Assembly: GCA_025399215.1 (NCBI GenBank)
Contig: MU621095.1
Coordinates: 66,828-130,827, forward strand
Source of the DNA: Globomyces pollinis-pini
Taxonomy: Eukaryota; Chytridiomycota; Chytridiomycetes; Rhizophydiales; Globomycetaceae
DNA: 64,000 bases
Direction of reading: 5' to 3'
The position numbers and the translations under genes are program-made. Positions 1-11,047 of this stretch are shown piece by piece. How positions within the stretch are numbered: the first letter of the stretch is position 1; every line of letters starts with the position of its first letter. The notes below the pieces were generated by a model, which searched no databases, was not told the DNA's origin, and worked only from the letters and a program-made list of their open reading frames with translations.

Positions 1-1474
1 AAATCTTTTTAAACAATTCTTTATCACTTTTCGGCCATCTATTTTCCCCAAATGTTAATGGTATGGAAACTTTGGTTGAATTTGAATTGAAACTTTGCGA
101 AAGTATTCTGTCAGTTTCATTAGATGAATGCCTAGACACTGTGACCAAGTTAGTCATTTCCTACATCATTTTAGTGGATGATTTGGGAAATTCATTTGAG
201 AATACAAGTTAAGGAATTTTTACTGACATTTCTTCAGCTCAAACACAGAAAAGACAATCCATTCGAAATCTTCAGGTTATAGCGCTAGCATATTTGTACA
301 GTTTAGTGCAACAATGTATAACATCCGTTCTAGACTCCGTCCCCGATGGGCAATTTCAATTGGATGCAGTTTCAATAGAAAAATTATTACCTATTAGTAT
401 TTTCTGTAGTTGGCAAAGTTTCAACGTCGATATTATTCAACATTATCTTTCATATGGTACATTGCTCAAACCAAAAGAGTTTGAAACTGTAACAACTTTC
501 AATTATAACATTAGAGATTACACGAGTGGGCCAAATCAATTACAGCACTTGCCAATTTGATATCTTCTTTTGCAGATATGGACGAAGATATAACTTATAC
601 TGCTCAAGATAGACAACTTATTGCGTTGAACGCCTTCGATCCACTTTTTAAATCATTGAAATTAGTTGGATTACCAAAGCATTTAGTAACCTTAACAGAT
701 GAAACCATTATCCACTATGGACGTATATTATCATTAGCAAAAAGACTCGCTGATAATGAGGTTTGTGCTAGTGTTGATAATTTTAGAAAATCAACTTTGT
801 TGTTTTGAATAATGGATTATTTTCTGTTCGGGACAATCATGCAAAGGTAAACATATGCATTACTTATAAAGTAGAGGAAAGACCTTCAAAGACTAATGAA
901 AGCGATGGCTTCCGAGCGATTGAAAGATGAAATTATAACTCTTGAAACTCAATTAGGTGGATTTCAACATTTGGATGTCATTGTTTATGTTCTAGATACT
1001 GATTGTATGATTTTCAGATTAAATACTGTTAAATCATGGTTAATGTCTCGGAAATGTGTTTTAGTTATACCATTAGATGGTAAGAAATGTTTAGACTAAT
1101 TCCCAGTCATTCAATCCTTGGACCGATTGAAGAAGGGAACGGAAAAGATAAATACTCAAGCAAGGGATGCGATTCGATATCTGGAAGACCGGTTTAAGTT
1201 TCCTTCTCCATATCTGATTGGACAAAAACCCGAAGAAACGAAAGAAGTTTGGAACCCTGATGGAAGTTATGCTGGTCAATATATTCCCAGAAATTATCAG
1301 AGTATATTAGGATGCCTATTATACTTTCAGAAAATATCAAACGAAAGAGAGGCTGGTGGTTTTGCGTTTGTCACTGATAATCAAGAATTATGTGATATCA
1401 CTAAAGAATTGAACATTGACACTATTGATGTTTATAACTGGAATCCACCCAAATCTAGAAAATTTAGAGATTGA
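1..1474 (+). CDS. SMG5-like nonsense-mediated-decay factor, C-terminal part with PIN domain (5' end outside window)
   Basis: The gene enters from the left edge and ends at a TGA. Six exons can be read: up to 207, 238-488, 515-760, 787-846, 875-1079 and 1107-1474, separated by introns of 26-30 nt. The joined product has an alpha-helical EST1/SMG central region (LHEWAKSITALANLI, then DRQLIALNAFDPLF) followed by a C-terminal PIN domain. That domain starts at VYVLDTDCM and runs through VIPLDVIQSLDRLKK, ARDAIRYLEDRF and FAFVTDNQELCDITKEL. The family bridges UPF1 to mRNA decay in nonsense-mediated decay. The LDxLKK...ARDxIRYLE pattern fits SMG5 better than SMG6. Two acidic PIN positions are visible (DTD and TDN), but nuclease activity cannot be judged by eye. 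SMG6 is the alternative. Confidence 0.72.
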
Positions 1475-1735
1475 AAGCCTCTCTTGTAAATAGATTGTTA
1501 TTTGAAATTCAACAATCTATAAATATGATTAATCTTCTCGAATAAAGAATCGGTGGTACTATTATGCTACTCGCCAAACAAGTACATAATTAGGATGAAT
1601 CATTACTATACTGAGAATTTTCATTGTTGCTATTTATTTGTATGTTTCTTCATTCTTTGTGATTGAGTCGCGTGTGTCTAAAACGTAAAATAAGGCATTC
1701 ATTATTTCAACAATAGATTGGAATTTGTTGGAAAA

Positions 1736-3640
1736 TGTCTATAAATAAGTACTAGTTAAAGATCTCTGACTCAGTAGTGCTGAAATCAATTTCGAATCAT
1801 CTGAGAAGCTAAACAAAACGGTAAGAAAGAAGACATCAGCAAAACAAAGTAGAGATACAATAACAACCTCTCTAATACAAAAAAATATTGAACAGTTTGC
1901 AAATGAAACCAATAGACGACGAAGGTATAACAGTTTATTATTAATCATATCAGATTGGAGATTGAAAGAACTATTCAGATCCGACGTGAAATCAATCAAT
2001 CTGCAGCAAAGAAATTGATGAAATCAAATAATACCAAGTCAAAAGTGTTTCAAATTAAACCAAATCAATTTGCTATTGCAGCAGAATGGAACGTACTAGA
2101 TACTAGACCTTCCACTGGTTATTCAACTTCGACACCGATGCTAAATATTGGGATATATTCTGATGAAGCAGAAGAAATGGAACAGAGTATTCAGTCACTA
2201 TTAACATTAGAACCAATTACCCGACCACAAACAGTACTGGACAATTTGATTGAATCTGAACATGGTGCGAATGATGAAGAGACACAAAAATCGTTACATG
2301 TTGTGGATCTGTCTCCATTGAAATTAGATTTACCTACCCAAGATTATGATGGGATCATGGTGGAAGAAGAGAGGAAGGAAGGATTATATATTACTGGTCA
2401 ATGTACTCTCTAATACCTCTTTAACAAATCAACAGGGACTCAGTCATCCAGATCCGCTTCTAGGGCATCAAATAAACTTTCTCGTTACTATGACGAGAAA
2501 CTTACAAAAGCTGGACGTATTAGATCTGCACGAAAACCTTTCCTTATTGAACCAACTTTTGTTCAAAAAGATATTTCACCACAAGTTGAGTACCTTGCAG
2601 ATTCCAATGGAAAATCACTCGGAGTCTATAATACAGGTCATGAAGGAATCATGTTACTTTCCAGTCAATTAGCCTCATTTCTTCCAAACATGGAATCTAA
2701 CTACTTGAGTTCCTCCTTACCTGAATATCCGTCTTTGGAAATAAGGAAGCAAAATACAAAAGATAAGCTTCATAAGCAATCTACCAGGCGGATTTTAAGA
2801 AAAGATTATTCAACTGGGGCTGTAGGAATAGGTCTACATGATAATGAGAGTAATGAATGATTAGCTAATTCTTTAGAAAAGAAAATGAACCAGCGAAGAT
2901 CGTTAGATTTCCCATCGAATCCAGGTGAATATGTTTTGAAGATGAAACCATTCAGTACAACTGCTCTTACCTGTATTGAAGATATGGATTCCAATGTTCT
3001 TAAGCAAAGCGTTCCTGATCATCTTTCCAAAATAGGGATTACAGCCGAAGAGTACTATGGATCATCACAATTTACAATAGATGAAAAAGAAGATGTAGAA
3101 GATGTATCTTATGAACGATCCCGATCAAACTCAAATCAATCTACTGATAAACCAAACATTTTATTGCGTAATTTGAAGAATACCAGTTGCAGATCTATAA
3201 GGAATCTAAGTCAAAGTGCACAAATTAAACGTCCATCGTTTGCAGATGTACCTAGTTCTCAACGACAACAAAGTGCACCAACTAGATATTCGATTTCAAA
3301 AGCAGATTCCAATATACAGTTAATTATGAACACGAAAATAAACAAAATTTCACATAAAATGGTACCCAACAAACCATGTAATAAATCAAATGGCAAAAAG
3401 CATGGAAAGATTGAATTCAATCCGATACTATCCAATTTGTTATCCCACGTATCTGATGATGGTAACTGCATAATTGAAAACATTTATTTTCTAGTTGACC
3501 TTCTTGGCATGGCCTTACCCATTTTGAATAAATCTACGGAACCTAAATCCGAATCACATCATAAAGCTGTAACTGAAATGGACATAAATCAAGAAATCAA
3601 ACAATTAGATACATTACTATCCAAAATAGGATTTGTATAA
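1736..3640 (+). CDS. Uncharacterised, largely disordered protein (~590 aa)
   Basis: The ATG at 1736 opens a short first exon (MSINNS after splicing). Four introns of 26-39 nt are needed, the last near 2853-2879, and the frame stays open through each junction to TAA at 3640. The N-terminal part is basic and helical (RRRLEIERTIQIRREINQ, then AAKKLMKS). The middle is acidic with polar stretches, and the C-terminal third is Ser/Asn/Lys-rich, ending in a short helix (LDTLLSKIGF). I recognise no domain, signal peptide or membrane segment. It converges on the MED19 gene with only about 45 bp between stop codons. The coding call rests on the coherent splicing; the function is unknown. Confidence 0.7.
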
Positions 3641-3685
3641 TATATTTTGTAGATGAATTTCATTTCTCTTCCTATTGAACTACTG

Positions 3686-4268
3686 TTACTTTTTCTTTTT
3701 AGGTTCATCATCATCATTCATACGTTTACGCTACCAGATTAAAATATGGTTTAAATTACTTTTTTATCTGATTTCTTTTCGCTAGACTTTTCTGGTTTCG
3801 GAATACTTTTAGGATCTAATTTGATGATAAATTTACTCCTTGGTGGATCTACAACAATGATTTCTTCTTCAATAGGTTCAAATCCATACACACTTTTATC
3901 AAACTACACCTTCAATAAATAAAATATTTACATCTGCATCTGCAGGACTTAATTTAAATAATTGTAATGTTTTTGAATCTAATATGGGTATTTTTTGGTC
4001 TAATGGTGGAGGTGATGCTAATAACTCTCTGATTGATTTATCTGGAATACAGTCTACTTTTCCTACATGGTTTGAACAATCATCAATTACCAATGACATC
4101 TCCTACTAAAGTATCAAAATGTGGTGGAGGTGAAGTATTGTCTTTTACAAATTTATCATACAGTGGTTTTAATTCGAATTTGGTTAATAAATCTTCTGTT
4201 CCCAAGTTTTCTGCTGGATCTAAAGTCCGGTCTTTGAAAAAATAATATCGTTGTATGGATCCTGTCAT
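3686..4268 (-). CDS. MED19: Mediator complex subunit 19 (Rox3/MED19)
   Basis: Four exons separated by introns of about 28-29 nt give a protein of roughly 155 residues starting MTGSIQRYYFFKD. The family signature is visible: a helix around LLTKFELKPLYDKFV, then KSIRELLASPPPL, then an internal segment ending in LFKLSPADFDKSVYGFEP, and a basic tail (KKRKRMNDDDEPKKKK). In known MED19 the conserved core binds the Mediator head/middle region and the Lys-rich tail is typical. The protein acts in the nucleus as an RNA polymerase II co-activator. Its length matches short fungal MED19 forms. The start is the first ATG consistent with the Y-F-F-K-D family beginning. Neighbours are unrelated. Confidence 0.8.
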
Positions 4269-4332
4269 GAATGAAAATATAGAAAAACTAAAGGACTAAC
4301 AATTCACAGATAAGCAAAAATATCGTTTATTA

Positions 4333-5765
4333 TCAACCTAAATTGTCCAATTCTACTCGCACTACATCCAAAATATTACAAAACTTTTCAACATCTCTTG
4401 TTGCTCGATACATTTCAAATTCAATTCGTTTCAAATCAGACCTGATTTTAATATAAATCGTAATGTTTACCTGTGTCGAAGTTCCTCTTGTGTTAGTCGT
4501 GTTAGTTCGATTGTTATTGGATCTAATGGTTCCAATTCGATTTTCTTTGGTACTACTGGTGTTTGAGTCACCGGTTTTGCAATATCTGCTTGTCTCTTAG
4601 GGTCAGTATTACGTAGCGGTGATGCATATCTAGCAAATGGAACTTTTTTCTCTGCACTCGGAGGGTAGATATCATTATTGTTTGTGGGTGTATGTGCAAA
4701 ATCAGTTGTTAAAGAAATCTCTCTCATCCTCACGGATTCTGAAGGGGGTGGCCGTCTATCTGATGGTGGAATGAATCTTCTGTTTTCATATCCAGGATGA
4801 TAATGGTGCCGGCGCTCTTGTGGGTGTGGTGGGGGAGGGGAACGGTGATAGTCTTCGGGGGAGCTAGACCTCCTGATATCTCTCGGTAATGGATGTCGAT
4901 GATCGTAATCCAATGGCGCCGGTGAAATTGAATCAAATCCTCTCTTGATTGGTGACCTTCTGTCAAAATGACTATCTCGAGGTATAGGTGACCTTCGGTC
5001 AAAATTAGAATATCCATCTCTTGGTATAGGGGATCTTCTATCAAAATCCCGTGGATTTGGTGACCTTCGATCAAAGTCTCTTGGAATGGGTGATCTACGG
5101 TCAAATTCTCTTGGAATAGGTGATCTTCGATCAAATTCTCTTGGGTTAGGCGAGCGTCGATCAAATTCTCTTGTATTAACTATACGGTCTCGACGTGGAG
5201 GAGGAGAGAGTCGATCTAAATCTCTTGGTCCAGGAGACCTTCGTCCAAAGCTTGAGCCAGAGTAAGGTGGTGATCTCGATCTCCTGTCATAATCTCTTGG
5301 AGGAGGATCCAAGTCACGCAGTGGGATGGGAGAACGAGACCTCCTATCGAAGTCTCGCGGAGGGCGCCGGTCGAACTCTGGTGATGGAGAGCCTCTTGGA
5401 GATGCAAATCCTCTCCTGTCATCGTATCTTGCAGGTGGGTAGGTTCTATCATAGCGAGGTCTATCATATGGATATGGAGGATACGGGCGATCGTAAAAGT
5501 CTCTTCTAGGATAGCCATAACGTGGATCCGGTCTAAAAGGTTCTCTGTACCGCATTCTATCATCATACATTCGCCTGTCGTCATAAAAGGGAGGAGGTCT
5601 CCTTTCAGGACGTCTTTCATCTCTAGAATCCGCTCGTTGTTCTGTAATTTCTCCATTTTCCAATGATAATTCTGCATCCTCCTCTACGCTGCGACCTCTT
5701 TCATCTCTTCCAGGTAAAAAGGGACGTTGAAGTGGTCTTCCTTCAAACCTTGGTGGAAATCGCAT
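4333..5765 (-). CDS. Arg/Ser/Pro/Asp-repeat protein with short C-terminal coiled coil (Lge1/periphilin-like candidate)
   Basis: One intron (about 28 nt near 4443-4470) links a long disordered N-terminal region to a short C-terminal helix, giving roughly 465 residues. The N-terminal half is rich in Arg, Tyr, Pro and Asp. From about residue 120 it contains at least ten imperfect repeats of the type FDRRSPIPRD. The C-terminus (LTRLTQEELRHRSDLKRIEF, then YRATRDVEKFC) is predicted to be helical. A sticky R/Y-rich tail followed by a terminal coiled coil is the architecture of Lge1 (yeast Bre1 cofactor) and periphilin. I infer that relationship from architecture only. An SR-type splicing-associated protein is the main alternative. 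Long frames on either strand inside the repeats are repeat shadows. Confidence 0.6.
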
Positions 5766-6072
5766 GAATTAAAAAGTAAAAAATGAAATACAATCAAATG
5801 AAATTGTAATCCAATCAATACAAACGGAGAACAGTGCAGCTTCAATTATGATACGCTAGTTAGTTTCCATGGTTGATAAGGAATAAATTATTTGACAGTC
5901 TTAGAATTTGTTATATTCATCTAGCAATCTATATACAATTTTTACTCAATAGTTCAAGTGTTTCTATATCAGATACCAACTATTAACGTCACGGTGAGAT
6001 TGAAGGCTGTGACCATTTGAATGATTTGTTATTATCGCGTTTTTACTCTTGAAAACAACAAACAAGGAAAGG
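5766..6072. other. Divergent intergenic region
   Basis: This 307-bp spacer separates the divergent starts of the RD-repeat gene and the small membrane-protein gene. It is AT-rich. I see no RNA gene, tandem repeat or clear palindrome; it presumably holds both promoters. Confidence 0.5.
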
Positions 6073-6303
6073 ATGGGTAAAAATGCAAGGCAACGAATAT
6101 GTAATGCTTTCTTTACGATGAAGGCGATCATAGCATTTCTGATTGGTTGCTATGGGATATCTTATCAGATGAATCTAGTTTGGAAACTACATCTTCAAGC
6201 AAAGACACTTCAAAGTTTACCACCATTATCAGTCAACAGTTATACAGCCAATAACGGGAAGAACAAACCACGTTTATTATTTCAAGATACGAGTATTGAA
6301 TGA
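6073..6303 (+). CDS. Small single-TM protein, paralogous to the N-terminal anchor of the downstream GH26-like protein
   Basis: This intronless 76-residue frame starts at MGKNARQRICNAFF. It has a short basic N-terminus, one hydrophobic segment (about residues 11-32, MKAIIAFLIGCYGISYQ) and a polar tail. Residues 1-30 match the start of the gene at 6755 in pattern: KNxRQ[RK]IC N, then KA, A, L, G, G and Y in register. It is therefore a second copy of that membrane anchor without the catalytic domain. It could be a small membrane protein in its own right or a remnant of a truncated tandem duplicate. I see no decayed catalytic sequence after its stop. An in-frame non-ATG extension upstream is not needed. 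Confidence 0.55.
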   Translation: MGKNARQRICNAFFTMKAIIAFLIGCYGISYQMNLVWKLHLQAKTLQSLPPLSVNSYTANNGKNKPRLLFQDTSIE

Positions 6304-6754
6304 AATTGATAGTTCTTTAAGGAGATTACAAAGTAGTAGAATTTTAATAAATTATTTATGGAGAAAGGAATGAATTTCAATCGATTATTCACTTTGAGTC
6401 ATTTGTGTTCTAAACACCAAAAATGGAAATTAAATGCAAACTGGAGACTGGTTAGCAAGTAGTTACTATTAAGCAAGTGTTTAGCAAGCAGTTACTATTA
6501 AGCAAGTGTTTATCAAATAGTTAAGGATTGACATCTTACAGGTTACATAAGTGATTCATAAAAAAACACGTTCACACAAAGATCAACATGAATTCAAATA
6601 CTAAAATTCACACGAAACCGCTCTTAAAGACTACACTTGGATCTCATACTCTCTTACCTTCTTTAGCTAATTTCTTTAGTTCTTGTTTACGGTCATTTCT
6701 TTATTTGTTGCCACACTTCTGTCTTTATTCTTAATTTCTCCTTTCGTTCCTTCC
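6304..6754. other. Intergenic spacer with tandem repeat
   Basis: This 450-bp AT-rich spacer lies between the two paralogous membrane-anchor genes and contains the 29-bp repeat listed separately. The pyrimidine-rich stretch just before 6755 reads openly in the downstream frame but lacks an ATG and is preceded by an in-frame TAG at 6677, so I treat it as 5' UTR. Confidence 0.45.
6454..6511. repeat. 29-bp tandem direct repeat (two copies plus partial)
   Basis: Two adjacent 29-bp units, 6454-6482 and 6483-6511, differ at one base (AGCAAGTAGTT versus AGCAAGCAGTT). A degenerate third beginning (ATCAAATAGTT) follows. The repeat lies upstream of the GH26-like gene; its function is unknown. Confidence 0.85.
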
Positions 6755-8200
6755 ATGAAAAATCCAAGACAGAAAATCTGTAACTGTCTGTTCTTCCTCA
6801 AAGCGTCTCTAGCTGTCCTATTCGGGGTCGCTGGGATGGCTTATAATGGTTATAAAGTATCTGTCCTTCATGCCGATGCTGTCTCCAAGTTTGGTCGACC
6901 TGCTACGGTAATTCCTCTAGAATTCATTTCTTTTAGTCTGTTGTTATCGACCCTACTTCTACAGAATGCAATGCTCCAGTAGGTAGAGCTAAATTAGAAC
7001 CTCCAGATGGTACTATTATGATGGGTTTCCATCCGGATTGGATCATTGACTTGCCTGCAGACATTCAACGAAAAGTCGGATTCACACCTGCTGTATTTAA
7101 TTCTTTCTTGTTGATGGATCCAACTCAAAATCCAGTCATTCCTTATAATCTTTTCGAATGGAACGGACAGTTATGTAGGGATGTCAGTGCCATTCTATCA
7201 ATGACCATTCAGCCTGTTGAAGTCGCACAAATTACCGACAAAATGGTGGAGGACCTGGCAAGAGTTTGTTATAAAATTAACTCTGAATATGGTGTCCCAA
7301 TTATGTTACGATTTGGGCATGAAATGAATGGTAACTTTATTTTCATCTTATTATCTATAGGTGACTGGACCGCATATGGTTATCAACCAACTTCTTTTAG
7401 AAATATCTTTCGAAGAGTTGCAGTTGCAGTGCAAGCTCTAACAAACATGACTGGTAAAATTTCTAATTGATTTAATTATCATAGCTATGGTTTGGGGACC
7501 TAACTTGGGTATCAACTATCCATTTACTTCTCCTGGAGCTTTAGTAAGAATGCCTACACGATCAAGCAATCCTGCTGATTTCGCATTATTAGACACTAAT
7601 AATGATGGAGTCATTGACAGCAAAGATGATCCTTATATTCCTTACTACCCGTAAACAAACATAAATTAAATTATTAGGGGTGACGAGTATGTTGATTGGG
7701 TCGGTTTATCTCTTTATTGGTATCCTGATGAAAATACTGGATTAAATGTCCCTCCACCTGACACTTATTTCTACGATCAGTTGACTTCTACTGGACCTAC
7801 CATGGAGTTAGTCAACATTGCAGCACAAGGTGATCCCACCCGTAACTTTTACCAGAGATTTATCGTCGAGAGAAACAAACCATTCATGATTCCTGAAACT
7901 GCGGCTCCTACTCATCCTGGTGTTCAATCCAGATACACAGAGGCCGAGATTAAAGGAAAGTGGTATGATCAAATCTTTTCCACCGAAAATCTGCGCAGAT
8001 TACCACGTATGAAATTAGTCACCCAGTTTGAAGAAATCAAATCCAATGTAATTGATAACCGCACACAGGATTTCCGAGTGCTAAATGATCCACCAACTGC
8101 AAAGGCATTTAAAGATATCATGAACAAAAACAGAAAACTCTTGGCTTACGCTCCAGATTACAAGGTAACATGTGGAGGATCGTATCAAAAGAAAAATTGA
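6755..8200 (+). CDS. Membrane-anchored GH26-like glycoside hydrolase
   Basis: Five exons joined by four introns of about 25-31 nt give a protein of about 440 residues starting MKNPRQKICN. One transmembrane segment (about residues 11-30) makes it a probable type II membrane or signal-anchored enzyme. The catalytic domain follows: GTIMMGFHPDW, then MLRFGHEMNGDWTAYGY (the E of HEMNG is the expected acid/base), WGPNLGINYP, VDWVGLSLYWYPD and PFMIPETAAP (E expected as nucleophile). This is the GH26 pattern of beta-mannanases and related enzymes. A calcium-loop motif DTNNDGVIDSKD sits between the two catalytic glutamates, as in other fungal GH26-like proteins. The likely role is extracytoplasmic polysaccharide or cell-wall hydrolysis; the substrate cannot be read. 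The upstream gene is an anchor-only paralogue. Confidence 0.75.
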
Positions 8201-8250
8201 ATAAATCATCTGTTATTTTATTTTCAAAAACAATAGACTATGATCTGTAT

Positions 8251-10867
8251 TTATTGAGCCAAATACTCTGCATGTAATTTTGCTTGGTTATTGAACTCTT
8301 TTTCAAGTTTCTTGCGTTTCGATTTTGTAATTTCAACTCCTTCCTTATCCTTAGTTGGTAAACCCTACAGAAAATTAAAGTAGAATATCATTACTTGTTC
8401 ATCCCAAGCTGAATACTCGGCTGTCTTGAATAGTTCGGAAGGAGGAGTTTTACCTTTAGCTAATCGCTCAGCACGTTTCGCAGCTTCCGCTGCCACTCGG
8501 TTTTCTTTATCTTTTAACCTTGCCAATTCTTTAGCATTTTTTTCATTTCGTTGTTGAAGTAACAAAGTTTTATCAACCAATTTGACCAATGCACGACCAT
8601 CTATAAAAAAATCAAAAATCAAATGAGTTTGATACCTTCTCGATCTTCCAATAAAACACCATGATCAATGAAATCATCATCACGTAATTTATCACACAAT
8701 TTTAGAATTTCTTTTGGATCGGCTTTTTCTTGTGCCAAATTACGAACATTGTCTCGGAAACTTGAAACGGTATGTAAGATTGGTAATAAAATCTCTTCCC
8801 GCTATTGTCAATATAATTAAAAATTACGTTGGCTGATGTATTGGTTGTGCCAAAAGATCCAATTTCAGCATTGGTGTCATCAAAGACTCCAAAGATTCGA
8901 AGCATTTTAGTCACATATGAGGCGATTTTGTTCAAAACAGATGCATTTGGTTTTGATTTGGCTTTTTGTTTGTCAACATAATATTGATTTCCTTGTGATA
9001 TCAATGCTCTGAGTTCATTCATGGCCGAGGGAGTGTTGAAGGAATCGCAGAGCGCAACACGCACAGCAGCTTGTTTTTCAGCTAAACTAAAATGTGTCAA
9101 AAGTGTTCCATTTACATGTTCAATAAAGCATGTTCGGCAGGACCAAAGTTATGACGTCCAGTAAACTCTTGAGATTCAAATTCTTGTTGTTGAACGACAG
9201 CTTTAACCGTGGATAAAAAGTTTTGAATGGTACTTTCAATGGCTTTAGCTTCTGATATTGATCCATCACTGTAGTCTAAAACAGATTCATAGTGATGTAA
9301 TAAGAACATCAAACGAAATTGCGATGCAGTGATCATTTCCAATGTTTCCTAATTTTGTTAATTTAAATAAGTAGTACTCGAATTGTTAAAAAGTTTTTCA
9401 AACTCTTTGACATTTTCAAATTTTCAATGTGCAAATGACCAGTGTGCATAAAGTAGTTAACCCATTGTTTGCAGTCATAATAAGCCTGTTTAAAAATATT
9501 AAAAAGTTTAAAATACCTCAGATTGTGCCAGTTCATTGTCATGGTGAGGGAATGCCAAATCACTACCACCTCCATGAATATCCATATTTTCTCCCAACAC
9601 TGCAGAAGCCATCACAGAACATTCAATGTGCCAACCTGGACGTCCCTAATATCATTCATAAACACTCTTTTACGAGTCCCCAAGGAGATTTCCAAGCCGG
9701 TTCCCCTTTTTTCGAATTTTTCCACAGAGCAAAATCGGCAGGATTTCGCTTCCCAGTAGTTGCAGTAGCAAGATCACCTTCACCTTCTTGGGCTAGCTTT
9801 ACATTACTAGCCGACCAAGGTTCCAATTTTGCGTAAGAATGTCCTTCAGCTTTATCAAATTTGGAAGAATCGAAATAAATTGATCCTTCTAATTCATATC
9901 CATATCCATTTTGAATAATCTTCTCAACATATTCCACTATTTCAGGTATGTATTCACTGACTCTGGTCAAAACGTCTGGTTTTCTAACCTAGAGGTGTTA
10001 ATTTACCGCCCTGTTACTTTTAAAAGTTCCATATCCTTAAAATAATCATCTTCCCAGTAGGCAGCAAAGTCTCTATATATCTTTGGATCAGTGACTGAAT
10101 CCCCTTTCTATTGAAATAAAAATTTCTATTTAGTTTACTGTTGAATCAAGCCATAAAGATAAAACATCTTTCGTATCTTCAAAAAACTTTTCAATGTCAA
10201 CATTTCCCTTTGAAGCCAAATCAATTGTCTCCTTTGCTTTGAACTAGATGATTAGGTTGAATTTGAGTTACAGTTGTTTTCAGATATAATGGTTGTTTTA
10301 AATCATCAACTGCTTCTGGAATTTCTGCCTTCTCAATTTTCAATTTATATTCATTCAAATTTTCAATAGTTCCACCATACTTTGAGAATCTCTTTTCAAC
10401 ATAAAACTTCCAAGCGGTTTGAGCATTTTGGATCAAAGTATCGTTGACCGATTTAAACTCCAATTTGAATTGATTGAAAAGGTACTGTTGTCTTGCAGTG
10501 ATAATAATCTTCATGATTAACAGAAAATCAAATTACTTTATCATCTACATCAGTAATGTTCATAACGAATAAAACATCATATCCAAAATATTGTTCCATA
10601 ATTCTTCTAACGATATCGAATGAGATGTAAGTTCTACCATCCATCAACAAATAATTCCCTACCTAGCATGACCCAAATGAGACTTGTCATAAACAGTTGG
10701 ACCACAAATATACCAACTAACATAGTTTCCTTTAGCAGGAATGAAAAGTTCCTTTCATCAGATAAATTCCAGATTACTTTTTTCTTGGTTAAAGTGTTCA
10801 ATAAATGCAATTTCGGGACTTCAGTTCCAGCCGGTTTAAACCATTTCGGTTGTTTTAATGATGACAT
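8251..10867 (-). CDS. Cysteinyl-tRNA synthetase, cytosolic type
   Basis: Fourteen exons with thirteen introns of about 25-36 nt assemble into an intact class I synthetase of about 740 residues, starting [14 protein letters not shown]. Visible landmarks are [19 protein letters not shown] (HIGH-type motif with the first zinc Cys), [46 protein letters not shown] and [14 protein letters not shown] (KMSKS loop). The C-terminal domain ends [15 protein letters not shown]. The insert between the Rossmann halves and the Lys/Glu-rich C-terminus are typical of eukaryotic cytosolic CysRS. It charges tRNA-Cys with cysteine. No organellar presequence is apparent. All catalytic motifs are present, so the many stop codons between open segments are intronic. 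Confidence 0.93.
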
Positions 10868-11047
10868 GAAGCGTTGTCTGAAGATTTGTTTTTGTATTGC
10901 GAAAATGAAAAGATTTTAAGAGACAAACTGACGAGCATGACTCAGACCCTTATAATCTGAGTAACAGGATCAAAGTAAGACTCAGGACCATTGTATGACT
11001 TGAGAACTACTGCATGAATATTTGAAATGATGATGGTAAATCACAGA

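Noticed and set aside
4730..5677. Long alternative frames on both strands within the RD-repeat gene
   Set aside because: Frame shadows of the repeats; only the RRSPxPRD frame splices to a sensible C-terminus and starts with a good ATG.
8365..10919. CysRS considered as a pseudogene because of many in-frame stops
   Set aside because: Every stop lies within a 25-36 nt GT...AG intron whose removal restores conserved synthetase motifs.
10925..10960. Hairpin CTCAGA-N9-TCTGAG resembling a tRNA anticodon arm
   Set aside because: Loop is 9 nt and no T-arm (GTTCGA-like) box or acceptor stem is present on either strand; likely 5' flank of the CysRS gene.
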